From Planctomycetota bacterium (GTDB lineage Bacteria > Planctomycetota > Planctomycetia > Pirellulales > Pirellulaceae): 64,000 nt of DNA. The notes below the pieces were generated by a model that had not been told where the DNA came from, did no database searches, and saw only the letters and a list, made by a program, of their open reading frames with translations. The position numbers and the translations under genes were made by a program. The DNA lies in NCBI GenBank assembly GCA_024277285.1, contig JAJRVM010000379.1:1-64000 (forward strand), written 5' to 3'. Positions 17,561 through 25,155 of this stretch are shown here, piece by piece. How positions within the stretch are numbered: position 1 is the stretch's first letter; each line of letters opens with the position of its first letter.

Positions 17561-19690
17561 CTATTTCTTCCTGCCACGCAGCCCGACGTGCGATAGGTCG
17601 ATCGGCTTGAAACCAACCTTGAACGCCGGACTATCGGGCTTGAGCGAGTAATCATGGTTGGCCAGATCAACAAACAATGGGTCGGCTGTGATAGTATGTT
17701 CATCGAGTCCACGTTTGCGCCAGTCGGCGAACGACTGCACTTTGGGCAAGCCTTGGATTATGGGATCGTTCAGCACGCACCCCACGCTCGAAAACATCAC
17801 GTTGTAATCCGACTCGACCGGTAGAGAGCGTTCGCCAGAAACACTGAACAGATGCCCGCTCGGCTGAGTACAGTAAACGATATTCCGCAGAAACTTGATA
17901 TTCTTGTGGCTCAGGTTCTTTGGGTTCTGATAGTTGATCTGGCACTTACGTGCCCCGACGAAGATATTGTTCTCGAACACAATGTTGCGATCGTTGTACC
18001 AGACGTGCACCGATTCCAACGTGCCATAGACGACATTTCTTTCCAGCCTGGTATCGCGAGTCTCGCACCCAAGATAGATCCCCCAGCCTGGGCAGCGCGA
18101 TCCGCACGCATAGACATCGTGGATCAGGTTGTTGCGGATGCGGATATTCGAGTCGCGGATAAAGATCCCCGCACCGTCGTTAATGACCAACATGACGTCA
18201 TAGATTTCGTTGTAGTCGATATCCAGTCCCTGCTCCTGGTTTCGACGTTCCTTTGGTTGTGTGGCAGTTGCCCAGTGCCGTCCATAGATTCCCGAATGAG
18301 AAATGTCGTGAATCAAGTTATGAGCAATCGTACCGCCACCGTCGTCGATATTGATGCCGACTGCACTTGGATAGATCAAGCCGCAATGATGAATGTGATT
18401 ATACGTGATCTCATTTCGTTCGGCGCCGAAGCTGCGTGTGATGATGCCACCACCGCCGATATCAAAGATCTCGTTGTCCGTCACATGATTACCATCGCCC
18501 GTCAACTCCAAAGCATACGTGCCCAGGTTCTTGAGTGTGTTGCCTTTGATCGAACAGTAGCGAGCCGCTCTTAGCGTGATCGCGGAAGGATCAACAATGT
18601 CGCCCACGTCGCCACAATCGGGATAGCCGTTTTCGGGGAGTGTCCAATCGGTATCACTGAAAGTGAACCCACTGAGATTGATATATTCAGTGTACTGCTT
18701 GTCTTCGACATTGCCTTCAAACCGGATCAGCTGCTTCAGAACGGGCGCGACCACGTTCGATTGTTCCAGGTCTTCGGTCGGCCAATAATAGAGCTCGCCG
18801 GCGGTACGATCCAAGTACCACTGACCAGGCTTGGTGAGCCCTTCCCGTACGTTTTCGACGTAGTAGCGATTGGGACCACCCGAGCCTGTCCAACCGATGA
18901 TATGCCGGGCGTTTGGGTCACGGAACGTGACGACCCGTTCCTGTTCATCCAGCGACGCGATTCGCATACGTGATTCGTTCCACGAATGAAAGACGAGGAC
19001 TTCGACATCGTCAAGGTTGTGCCACTTTCGCATATCCCCTTCGCCGAATTTGAAGGACGTTGCACTCAACGCCTCTTTTCTTCGGTATTCGCCTTCGGCT
19101 GGCAGTCGCGATCGCGACTGGCGTTTTCCGTTGACCGCCAGCTGCCGGAAGTACCACTTGCCTTGCTTCACATCGTCGATGCGGCAGACCATGATCTTGT
19201 CCTTGTAGGTCCGCCACGGGGAACGGATCACCTTGCCGCCACTCACGACCGGCTGTTCACCGGGATAGGCAACGTACGAAATAGGACACTCTGCCGTACC
19301 GCTATCCTGAGGTGTAAACACAAGCGTTTCATCCAGGTAGTAGGTACCGGCGCGCACCATGACGATCACAGGCTGCGCAATGGGCTCGGCCGCCTTCTTC
19401 GCACGCACCGCGTCACGAGCTCGGGCAAGTGTGGCAAAGGGCCCGTCGTTTTTCTCTGCATTCGGCGTTGGAAGTGTTCCCGTCCAGCTGTCATTGCCAT
19501 CCGTGGCCACGAAGAACGTGGCGTCAACTCGAGCGTCATCCTTGCCTGCGCCAGCATGCGCAGCGCGACCGGTTTCGCACCACGTCGTGATGGTCGCCAT
19601 CACGATCAATAGGCTAGCAACCCAAGAGGCCGTCGCGCGAAAAACGGGAGGACGCTCAGAAACGCGTTCAACACTGCGAGTATGGACCAT
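17561..19690 (-). CDS. Right-handed beta-helix protein, GH141-like, secreted
   Basis: A 709-residue protein. The ATG at 19690 follows gaggaagtgac. An N-terminal hydrophobic segment (ASWVASLLIVMATITTW) precedes FFVATDGNDSWTGTLPTPNA, then GPFATLARARDAVR. This opening, with VRAGTYYLDETLVFTPQDSG and PVVSGGKVIRSPW, is characteristic of large parallel beta-helix proteins that resemble GH141 glycosidases. The middle and C-terminal parts are beta-helix coils rich in N-x-I and H-D repeats (NEITYNHIHHCGLIYPS, IRIRNNLIHDVYACG). The C-terminus ends with the common DPLFVDLANHDYSLKPDSPA block. The fold is clear; the glycosidase role is inferred. A paralog lies at 25156-27555. Confidence 0.82.
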   Translation of the reverse strand: MVHTRSVERVSERPPVFRATASWVASLLIVMATITTWCETGRAAHAGAGKDDARVDATFFVATDGNDSWTGTLPTPNAEKNDGPFATLARARDAVRAKKAAEPIAQPVIVMVRAGTYYLDETLVFTPQDSGTAECPISYVAYPGEQPVVSGGKVIRSPWRTYKDKIMVCRIDDVKQGKWYFRQLAVNGKRQSRSRLPAEGEYRRKEALSATSFKFGEGDMRKWHNLDDVEVLVFHSWNESRMRIASLDEQERVVTFRDPNARHIIGWTGSGGPNRYYVENVREGLTKPGQWYLDRTAGELYYWPTEDLEQSNVVAPVLKQLIRFEGNVEDKQYTEYINLSGFTFSDTDWTLPENGYPDCGDVGDIVDPSAITLRAARYCSIKGNTLKNLGTYALELTGDGNHVTDNEIFDIGGGGIITRSFGAERNEITYNHIHHCGLIYPSAVGINIDDGGGTIAHNLIHDISHSGIYGRHWATATQPKERRNQEQGLDIDYNEIYDVMLVINDGAGIFIRDSNIRIRNNLIHDVYACGSRCPGWGIYLGCETRDTRLERNVVYGTLESVHVWYNDRNIVFENNIFVGARKCQINYQNPKNLSHKNIKFLRNIVYCTQPSGHLFSVSGERSLPVESDYNVMFSSVGCVLNDPIIQGLPKVQSFADWRKRGLDEHTITADPLFVDLANHDYSLKPDSPAFKVGFKPIDLSHVGLRGRKK

Positions 19691-20060
19691 GTCACTTCCT
19701 CATACACTATTGGGGTTCAAGAGTTAACGCATGAAACAGGATTGCAGCCGTTCACGACTTCAGGCCGTGTACGGGTCTTACTCATTATCGTACTCGTAAT
19801 TTCGACCCATTTTCGACTCTCGGTTGCGATGTGAGAACATCAACTGAGGCGACATTCCACTTGCGCAAAACATTGCGGTTGGTCTCAATACATGACGCTT
19901 CATACTGGTGGGATTTCGATGACGTTGCAGCAAGACACGGTCAACTTGGCAACCAGTTCGGTCTTCCGTATCCGCGAGTCTTGCGGGTTAGCATCAATGC
20001 GTCACGCTTCGCTTCCACTCCGTCGCCGCCGAAGCGGCGAAATACGGCGAAAGCGGTGAA

Positions 20061-20088
20061 TCACGGCACGGAGTGCCGTGCCACACTC
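20061..20088 (+). repeat. REP-like palindrome, copy P2
   Basis: A 28-base sequence (tcacggcacggagtgccgtg then ccacactc) identical to the complement of 11128-11155. It ends 4 bases beyond the stop codon of the minus-strand ceramidase-like gene. It forms a strong stem, so it may help end that transcript. The remaining spacer (19,691-20,060) holds short palindromic GC-rich scraps and no gene. Confidence 0.75.
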
Positions 20089-20092
20089 GGTC

Positions 20093-21451
20093 TCATTCAC
20101 CGTGGTCGGCGGCCAATTCTTTAACGGTCGCAATGATCTGCCGTTCCAATCTGGGATCAAACGAGGCCGGCAGGACACCATAACGAACGGACCGAACCGG
20201 TTCGTAACCACCTTCGGCCAACATTCTGGCGGTCGGAACGTATGCAAACACATCGTTCGTGTAGGCAGCGACCCACACTGCGGGAAACTCGAGTTCTTTC
20301 TTGAGCCGCAGTGAATATTCAACCACAGCTTCACCCGCCAACGCAACCAGGGCCAAATCATTGCCAAAACGGACCATTTGGATCAGATACGGATAACTCG
20401 CTGCCAAGTGCCCGTCCTTCTGCAGCTGTTCCAGTAGCACTTTTCCGCGCCGCCGGTCCCAGATATTGTCCGAATCGGCCAGTTTTTCGAGCATCGCTCG
20501 ATCGGGCAATGGTCCATACTGCAGAGGAACCTCTTTGAGAGCCAACCGCAACGGTCCGTGGATAGTGCGTGGGACGGAAATCAATGCGGCTTCGACACCG
20601 TTGGCAAGTGCTCGACCATGCTGGCGGCAGAGGTCGACGGTCCGGCGCGGTTGCGGATTCTGATCACCGCCACAGCCAGCAACGAACATGGCAGTAACGC
20701 CCGGATGGGCCTGCTCGAGATCATACTGAGCGAAACCTGCATAGTCACCACAAAACTGGTAGAAGCCGAGCGTGGTGTTATGGCATGCATAACCGAACAA
20801 GATGGCCTTTAGCTTGCCGCCACCATCCACAATCTTGAGAACCGGCACATCATGGTCGACCGGACCATCCGGATAAGGACGATTCTGTACCCCCTGGTCG
20901 GTCGGCAAGCGGCGGTTCATCGCAAAACCGGCGCGGGCATGTGTGTATTGCAATTGAGCAGGGGATCGTCGCTCGATCGCCTCGTCGATCAACCCAGCAA
21001 TGGTCTTCTGCAGGTCTCCGCAATACGCGCGTGCCTGTTCAAGCCGGTCGGGATCCACGTCAAGTCCAGCCATTTTCGACATACGCAATTCCGGCCCACA
21101 ATGCGTATGAGAAGCAGCCAGCAGCAGTCCTTCCGGGGGCAGGTTCCAGCGCGTTTTCGCCTGCTTTGCCAAGGAGTCGCGAAACTCGCGTGATACGCCG
21201 ATCAAATCGAGCGTAACCATTGCCAATCGAGTCCCTTTCGAATCCTCGATCACCAACACCTTGGCCCACAGGTCGTGAACTTTGCCCGCCGACGGCTTAT
21301 CGCGCGCCGCGTACCCCGCCATCCACATCGGCTGTTTCGGTGTGATCACCGCGCGTGCCATTCCCACTTTCCACTGCGACGAAGGGCCAGGCTCTTGCGC
21401 CACAACGACTCCGGCCACCAACCACAGCACGCCAAAACCCAACAATCTCAT
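20093..21451 (-). CDS. Neutral/alkaline ceramidase-like hydrolase, paralog 2
   Basis: A 452-residue protein. The ATG at 21451 (MRLLGFGVLWLVAGVVVAQ) follows aggggga at good spacing and begins a clean signal peptide; the upstream start at 21493 is less likely. The mature protein starts WKVGMARAVITPKQPMWMAG, the usual entry of this family. It carries ASHTHCGPELR as the zinc-ligand block, FGYACHNTTLG, and FVAGCGGDQNPQPR. QMVRFGNDLALVALAGEAVV lies near the C-terminus. It is similar in length and block order to the protein at 4949-6364 but distinct in sequence. The target could be a ceramide-like amide or an unrelated ester; it acts outside the cytoplasm. Confidence 0.83.
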   Translation of the reverse strand: MRLLGFGVLWLVAGVVVAQEPGPSSQWKVGMARAVITPKQPMWMAGYAARDKPSAGKVHDLWAKVLVIEDSKGTRLAMVTLDLIGVSREFRDSLAKQAKTRWNLPPEGLLLAASHTHCGPELRMSKMAGLDVDPDRLEQARAYCGDLQKTIAGLIDEAIERRSPAQLQYTHARAGFAMNRRLPTDQGVQNRPYPDGPVDHDVPVLKIVDGGGKLKAILFGYACHNTTLGFYQFCGDYAGFAQYDLEQAHPGVTAMFVAGCGGDQNPQPRRTVDLCRQHGRALANGVEAALISVPRTIHGPLRLALKEVPLQYGPLPDRAMLEKLADSDNIWDRRRGKVLLEQLQKDGHLAASYPYLIQMVRFGNDLALVALAGEAVVEYSLRLKKELEFPAVWVAAYTNDVFAYVPTARMLAEGGYEPVRSVRYGVLPASFDPRLERQIIATVKELAADHGE

Positions 21452-21527
21452 ATTCGTTTCCCCCTGACGAAGGCGCCGGAACCCTTTATTCATCTTGTCA
21501 TATCGCGAAAACTATCCGAATACAACT

Positions 21528-21637
21528 AGGCTTTGTTTTAAAACGTCTCGTTCTGCTATGGTCGGCACATTCCAGGCTCTTACCACGGAAGAAAATGGTT
21601 AGATATAGTGGCTCCAACGAGCTTTAAAACAAAGCCT
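21528..21637. repeat. 110-bp inverted-repeat element
   Basis: The arms 21528-21542 (aggctttgttttaaa) and 21623-21637 are perfectly complementary over 15 bases, with weaker pairing continuing inward. It lies upstream of the ceramidase-like paralog and directly before element C. Possibly a small non-autonomous mobile element; no coding content. Confidence 0.7.
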
Positions 21638-21653
21638 GGCACGGCTAAAGAAA

Positions 21654-21826
21654 GTAGCCGTTCACGGAGAAGAGGTCCGGTACAGCACGCGGCAGGAGGG
21701 AGACCGCTGATGACCGCGAATGGACGCCAATGAAAGGCCCTTCGCCAGGCTTGTCCTCCCCAGGAAGCACGACTGGTCAGCAACAGGCCCTCTCCGATTG
21801 TTCTCTTTGAACTCGCGAACAGTTAC
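21654..21826. repeat. Element with terminal inverted repeats, copy C (inverted, 173 bp)
   Basis: The ends gtagccgttcacg and cgcgaacagttac are imperfect inverted repeats. Read on the minus strand, the interior carries gctgaccagtcgtgc and tcattggcgtccattcgcgg then tcatcagcggtc, in the same order as copies A (1295) and B (59252). No coding content was seen. Confidence 0.6.
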
Positions 21827-21944
21827 AAGAAATGTACCTGACACATCTTCTACGCGTTGTTGACGGGGCGCGATGCCTGGGTCACACTTCATGCTCCAGA
21901 GCTCTCGTTATCCCATAACATGATTGCCGGAGCAGAGGATGCGT

Positions 21945-22496
21945 ATGAATGCCAGCGATCTTGTTCGACGACTCCATCAACACCGCATGTGGACGAACCG
22001 CAGGTTATTGGGCGCGACAAGGTTCCTGACGCAGCAACAGTTGCACTACTCCTTGCCGATCGGCCAAGGTTCGGTATGGAAGACGCTGACTCATTTGCTT
22101 GCAGCCGAGTATGTATGGATCGAGGCATTGCAGGGCAACGAAAACCCGTTGTTACCCGGCGACGTACCGGGCCAACTGCCCGGCAACCAGCAAGGTGATG
22201 ACGCGATCGCATCGCTTGACGAATTAGCAAGCCGCTGGCAAGAACTCGACCGGCGTTGGAGCGACTTCCTGGTAACGTTGACCGACAAGATGCTCGACGC
22301 GACCATTTGCAAGACGAGCATCAGTTCGGGAACGCGTCGAGGAACGAAATGCGGAGACGTGTTACTGCACGTTTGCACGCATGGCCAATACACGGCCGCA
22401 CAGATGATCAACATGCTACGGCAGCTCGGCGCGGACCAAGCCCCTGATTTGATGCTGATCACGTTGGCACGTCAACAGCCGGGCAATGATGCTTGA
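21945..22496 (+). CDS. DinB-family four-helix-bundle protein
   Basis: A 183-residue cytoplasmic protein. The ATG at 21945 (MNASDLVRRLHQHRMW) has agagg 6 bases upstream and is preferred over the TTG at 21924. The layout fits the DinB/YfiT-like family: a first helix with HQHRMWTNRRLL, a histidine in LTHLLAAEYVWIEAL, and a C-terminal HVCTHGQYTAAQMINMLRQL. These histidines would form the family's metal site. DinB-fold proteins include thiol transferases using bacillithiol or mycothiol and many uncharacterised members. No damage-response operator is visible. The gene stands alone. Confidence 0.85.
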   Translation: MNASDLVRRLHQHRMWTNRRLLGATRFLTQQQLHYSLPIGQGSVWKTLTHLLAAEYVWIEALQGNENPLLPGDVPGQLPGNQQGDDAIASLDELASRWQELDRRWSDFLVTLTDKMLDATICKTSISSGTRRGTKCGDVLLHVCTHGQYTAAQMINMLRQLGADQAPDLMLITLARQQPGNDA

Positions 22497-22563
22497 CGTA
22501 ACGAAAAGGTTGAGTGACCGGTCCAACGGAGATAGACTACGGGCTACTCCGCTCACCACCCGT

Positions 22564-22767
22564 GCCAACACGGACGGACCGGCCAATAGTGAAGGTTTGT
22601 TGAGTCACCATTTGGCTGATGGGTGTCTCGTGTTGATGCGCGACGGAACCGAGTATCGAGACATTTTTGGTGCCTGGGATTGGCAGAAAATCCCGGGTAC
22701 GACCGCCGAACAGAAACCGCAACTTACCGGCTCACCACGCCGCATGGGAACGAATCGTCGCGTCGTG
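22564..22767 (+). pseudogene. Possible polysaccharide-lyase (PL8-like) gene fragment
   Basis: One frame reads ANSEGLL-like residues (GPANSEGLLSHHLADG) followed by GTEYRDIFGAWDWQKIPGTT and then AEQKPQL. The Y-R-D-I-F plus W-D-W-x-x-I-P-G-T-T block resembles the central part of hyaluronate/chondroitin-type lyases. Nothing similar continues on either side. The frame overlaps the end of the DinB gene without a credible start and runs into the end of glpD. Most likely a decayed remnant; the family assignment rests on one block only. Confidence 0.45.
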
Positions 22768-22789
22768 TTATGGCTCCAAACAGCAGGTA

Positions 22790-24244
22790 CTATCGCGTGG
22801 CATGACGCAGTCGGTTGAGTTCTTCTTCGCGGCGTGCGGTATCCCAACTCAACAGTTCCGCCATCCAAGTGGCAACTTGGTCGGCGAGCGCGGCTGAATC
22901 CTTGTGATAATAGTGCCAGCTACTGCGCCGCAGCATCACATCGTCTAGATGCCGAGCCCATTCTTGTTGGCAATAATATTCCACCGCCTCGCGCGTGACC
23001 TGCGGTGGAACCACACCGCTGATACCCTCCGCCTCAGCTGCGGTAATCAACGGTTCGTCGGCCGTTCTGCACGCCGGCAACTGGTGAGACTGCAACTGTT
23101 TGCCGACCCGATCCACAGTTTGTTCCGCCATCAACCGATAAGTGGTCAGTTTTCCGCCCGCCACATCGATCCAGCCCGGTTGCGGCATACGAACCTGGTG
23201 GTTCCGTGATGTATTCGAGGGAGTACCTTTCTTGGTTTTCCCTGCGGCGATCAGCGGCCGGACACCAGCCCAATGCGCCAGTACATCGGAGCATTCCAGG
23301 CCCGCGCCAGGGAAAGCTCGGTTCGTCACATCCAGCACATAGGTGATATCCTGCTCGCCGGTGGGCACGTCCTCCAGTGAACCGTCATAGTCGGTATCGG
23401 TGGTACCCAGGATAACTCGTTCACCCCAGGGAATCGCAAACAAGATGCGCTGGCCCTCCGCCATCACCACCGCCTCGCTGGTGGGAAACCGCTCCTGCTC
23501 CACGACCAGATGAATCCCTTTCGTCAAACGGAGCTTCACGCCACTCTGTGGCATTCGGTCGGCCCAGCACCCGGCAGCATTTACGATCACGCGCGCGTTC
23601 AGTTCAATCTCGTGACCGTTCGACGCATCACTCACGCGGCACGCCCAATTCGCTCCGACACGCTCCGCAGCAACGAACGTTGTGTAGTTCCGCACGATGG
23701 CGCCATGCTTGGCCGCTGAGTGCAAGGTATCGAAAACCAAGCGAGCATCGTTGGTCAGGCCGTCGAAGTAGCGGACGCCTCCGGTCAAGTTCTTCGTATT
23801 GATACCGGGCATTTTCTCGACCAGATCGTGCATCGACAGCGTGCTACTCGACCCCAGGTTCCTACGTCCGCACAGCAAGTCGTAGATGCGCACACCAATC
23901 GACAACTTCCATTTACTCCAAGGAGTGTGCCGATAGGTGGGAAAGACGAACGGCAGCGGCGATGCCAGGTGTGCCGCAATATTGTGAAGGGTCAGCTTCT
24001 CTTTACTCGCCTCGCGGACCAACCCGATGCGGCCCTGCGCCAGATACCGTAATCCACCGTGAAGCAAACGCGAAGAACGGCTACTGGTCCCGAACGCAAA
24101 GTCGTGCCGGTCGATCAAGGCAACCTTCAGACCGCGCATGGCCGCGTCCCGTGCCACACCCGATCCAACAATACCGCCACCAATCACCAAAACGTCCCAA
24201 TCGTCACGTTGCAATTGATCGAGTTGAACGGTCGCTATCTTCAT
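22790..24244 (-). CDS. glpD: Glycerol-3-phosphate dehydrogenase (FAD, aerobic type)
   Basis: A 484-residue protein of normal family length. The ATG at 24244 follows taggaagaag. The FAD-binding Rossmann motif VLVIGGGIVGSGVARDA is at residues 19-35. It is followed by the family signature SSRSSRLLHGGLRYL, NAAGCWADRM, GTTDTDYDGSLEDVPTG and HWAGVRPLI. The enzyme oxidises glycerol-3-phosphate to dihydroxyacetone phosphate at the inner membrane face and passes electrons to quinone. No glpF or glpK is adjacent, so it is a stand-alone gene here. It is the only clear central-metabolism gene in the window. Confidence 0.93.
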   Translation of the reverse strand: MKIATVQLDQLQRDDWDVLVIGGGIVGSGVARDAAMRGLKVALIDRHDFAFGTSSRSSRLLHGGLRYLAQGRIGLVREASKEKLTLHNIAAHLASPLPFVFPTYRHTPWSKWKLSIGVRIYDLLCGRRNLGSSSTLSMHDLVEKMPGINTKNLTGGVRYFDGLTNDARLVFDTLHSAAKHGAIVRNYTTFVAAERVGANWACRVSDASNGHEIELNARVIVNAAGCWADRMPQSGVKLRLTKGIHLVVEQERFPTSEAVVMAEGQRILFAIPWGERVILGTTDTDYDGSLEDVPTGEQDITYVLDVTNRAFPGAGLECSDVLAHWAGVRPLIAAGKTKKGTPSNTSRNHQVRMPQPGWIDVAGGKLTTYRLMAEQTVDRVGKQLQSHQLPACRTADEPLITAAEAEGISGVVPPQVTREAVEYYCQQEWARHLDDVMLRRSSWHYYHKDSAALADQVATWMAELLSWDTARREEELNRLRHATR

Positions 24245-24553
24245 CGTTCGACTTCTTCCTAAGGCGAGCTACGCCCGCCAGTCCAGAGTGTAAGAGCCAG
24301 AAATCCAGAGTGAGCTCAGGGTTCTCACGGCAATGAGGTTGGCACAATGCGCTAAGACGCAACTGATCTTTTGTATGAGCAACCCTGCTCTGTTCCAATC
24401 TGCCCATCATCTCACAAAGACACAAGGGGGGAGCAACGATTCTTTTCCAGCGATTGCAGGTAATTGTAGGGCGCACGCGGCATTCCCCTCGAACAGAGGG
24501 CGAAACGCAGGCTCTTGCCTTGAGCAGGAACGGATTCGGGCGTTTCTGAGGGT

Positions 24554-24575
24554 GCGAACGCCGCGGAGCGGCGTA
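24554..24575 (+). repeat. REP-like palindrome, copy P6
   Basis: The 22 bases gcgaacgccgcggagcggcg plus ta are identical to 11331-11352. The palindrome cgccgcggagcggcg is intact but the usual ccacact-type tail is replaced. Confidence 0.75.
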
Positions 24576-24774
24576 TTGGGTGGCACTGGCTGAGCGAGCG
24601 CAAGAATGCGCTGCCATCATCACACAACGCAATCGCGAGCGGAGCGAGAGTTCCTTGGCGTTTAACCGCTACGCCAGAGCCGCGGTGCGTCAAGCGCGTG
24701 TGTGGCATCGCGGGACGGTTCGAGTCAGTGTGACGGCTTCCTTACGCTCCCGTCAGCGGCGGCGGCATGCGCGC

Positions 24775-24806
24775 GGAGGATAAGACCAGAGGAGGATAAG
24801 ACCAGA
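24775..24806 (+). repeat. Direct tandem duplication of 16 bp
   Basis: ggaggataagaccaga occurs twice head to tail at 24775-24790 and 24791-24806. Confidence 0.95.
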
Positions 24807-25155
24807 CAGTCTGGTTTCTTGCCAGGACACCGCCACCGGCGTTCTCTGAAGACCGTAGCGAAAGAGCACGACCTCATGATGGAACATGGAGTCGAGGATA
24901 CTGTCTTTCAATGGCGCAACGATATAGAATACGCGGCATGACGCTTGAGCGAAGACATTGATTCCGTTGCCGATGAACACCGCAGTCAGCTTGATGAAGC
25001 CGGCGCGCAAATGCTCTTGCTGTGGGCGGATCGGATTCTGACTGCCTAGCGAAACGAGAACGTGTTTGAGTCTCCAGTAATCCAGTAACGGGCACGCGAT
25101 CCGGCTCTTGACATACCTAGTTCAACAATCACTCCAAAGAACGTATTGCCTCGCC

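Larger units (their letters stand above)
24245..25155. other. Long non-coding spacer with repeat scraps
   Basis: About 910 bases upstream of glpD and of the PDZ-tailed beta-helix gene. I see no credible gene: short frames here match nothing recognisable. It holds the REP-like copy P6 and a 16-base tandem duplication. A GC-rich stretch (24,590-24,770) has sequences such as gagcgagcgcaagaatgcgc that suggest decayed repeats. Confidence 0.6.

Noticed and set aside
24753..25010. 85-codon open frame on the minus strand in the glpD upstream spacer
   Set aside because: It has no recognisable domain or ribosome binding site, and it runs through a tandem duplication. I left it unannotated, though a small hypothetical gene cannot be excluded.
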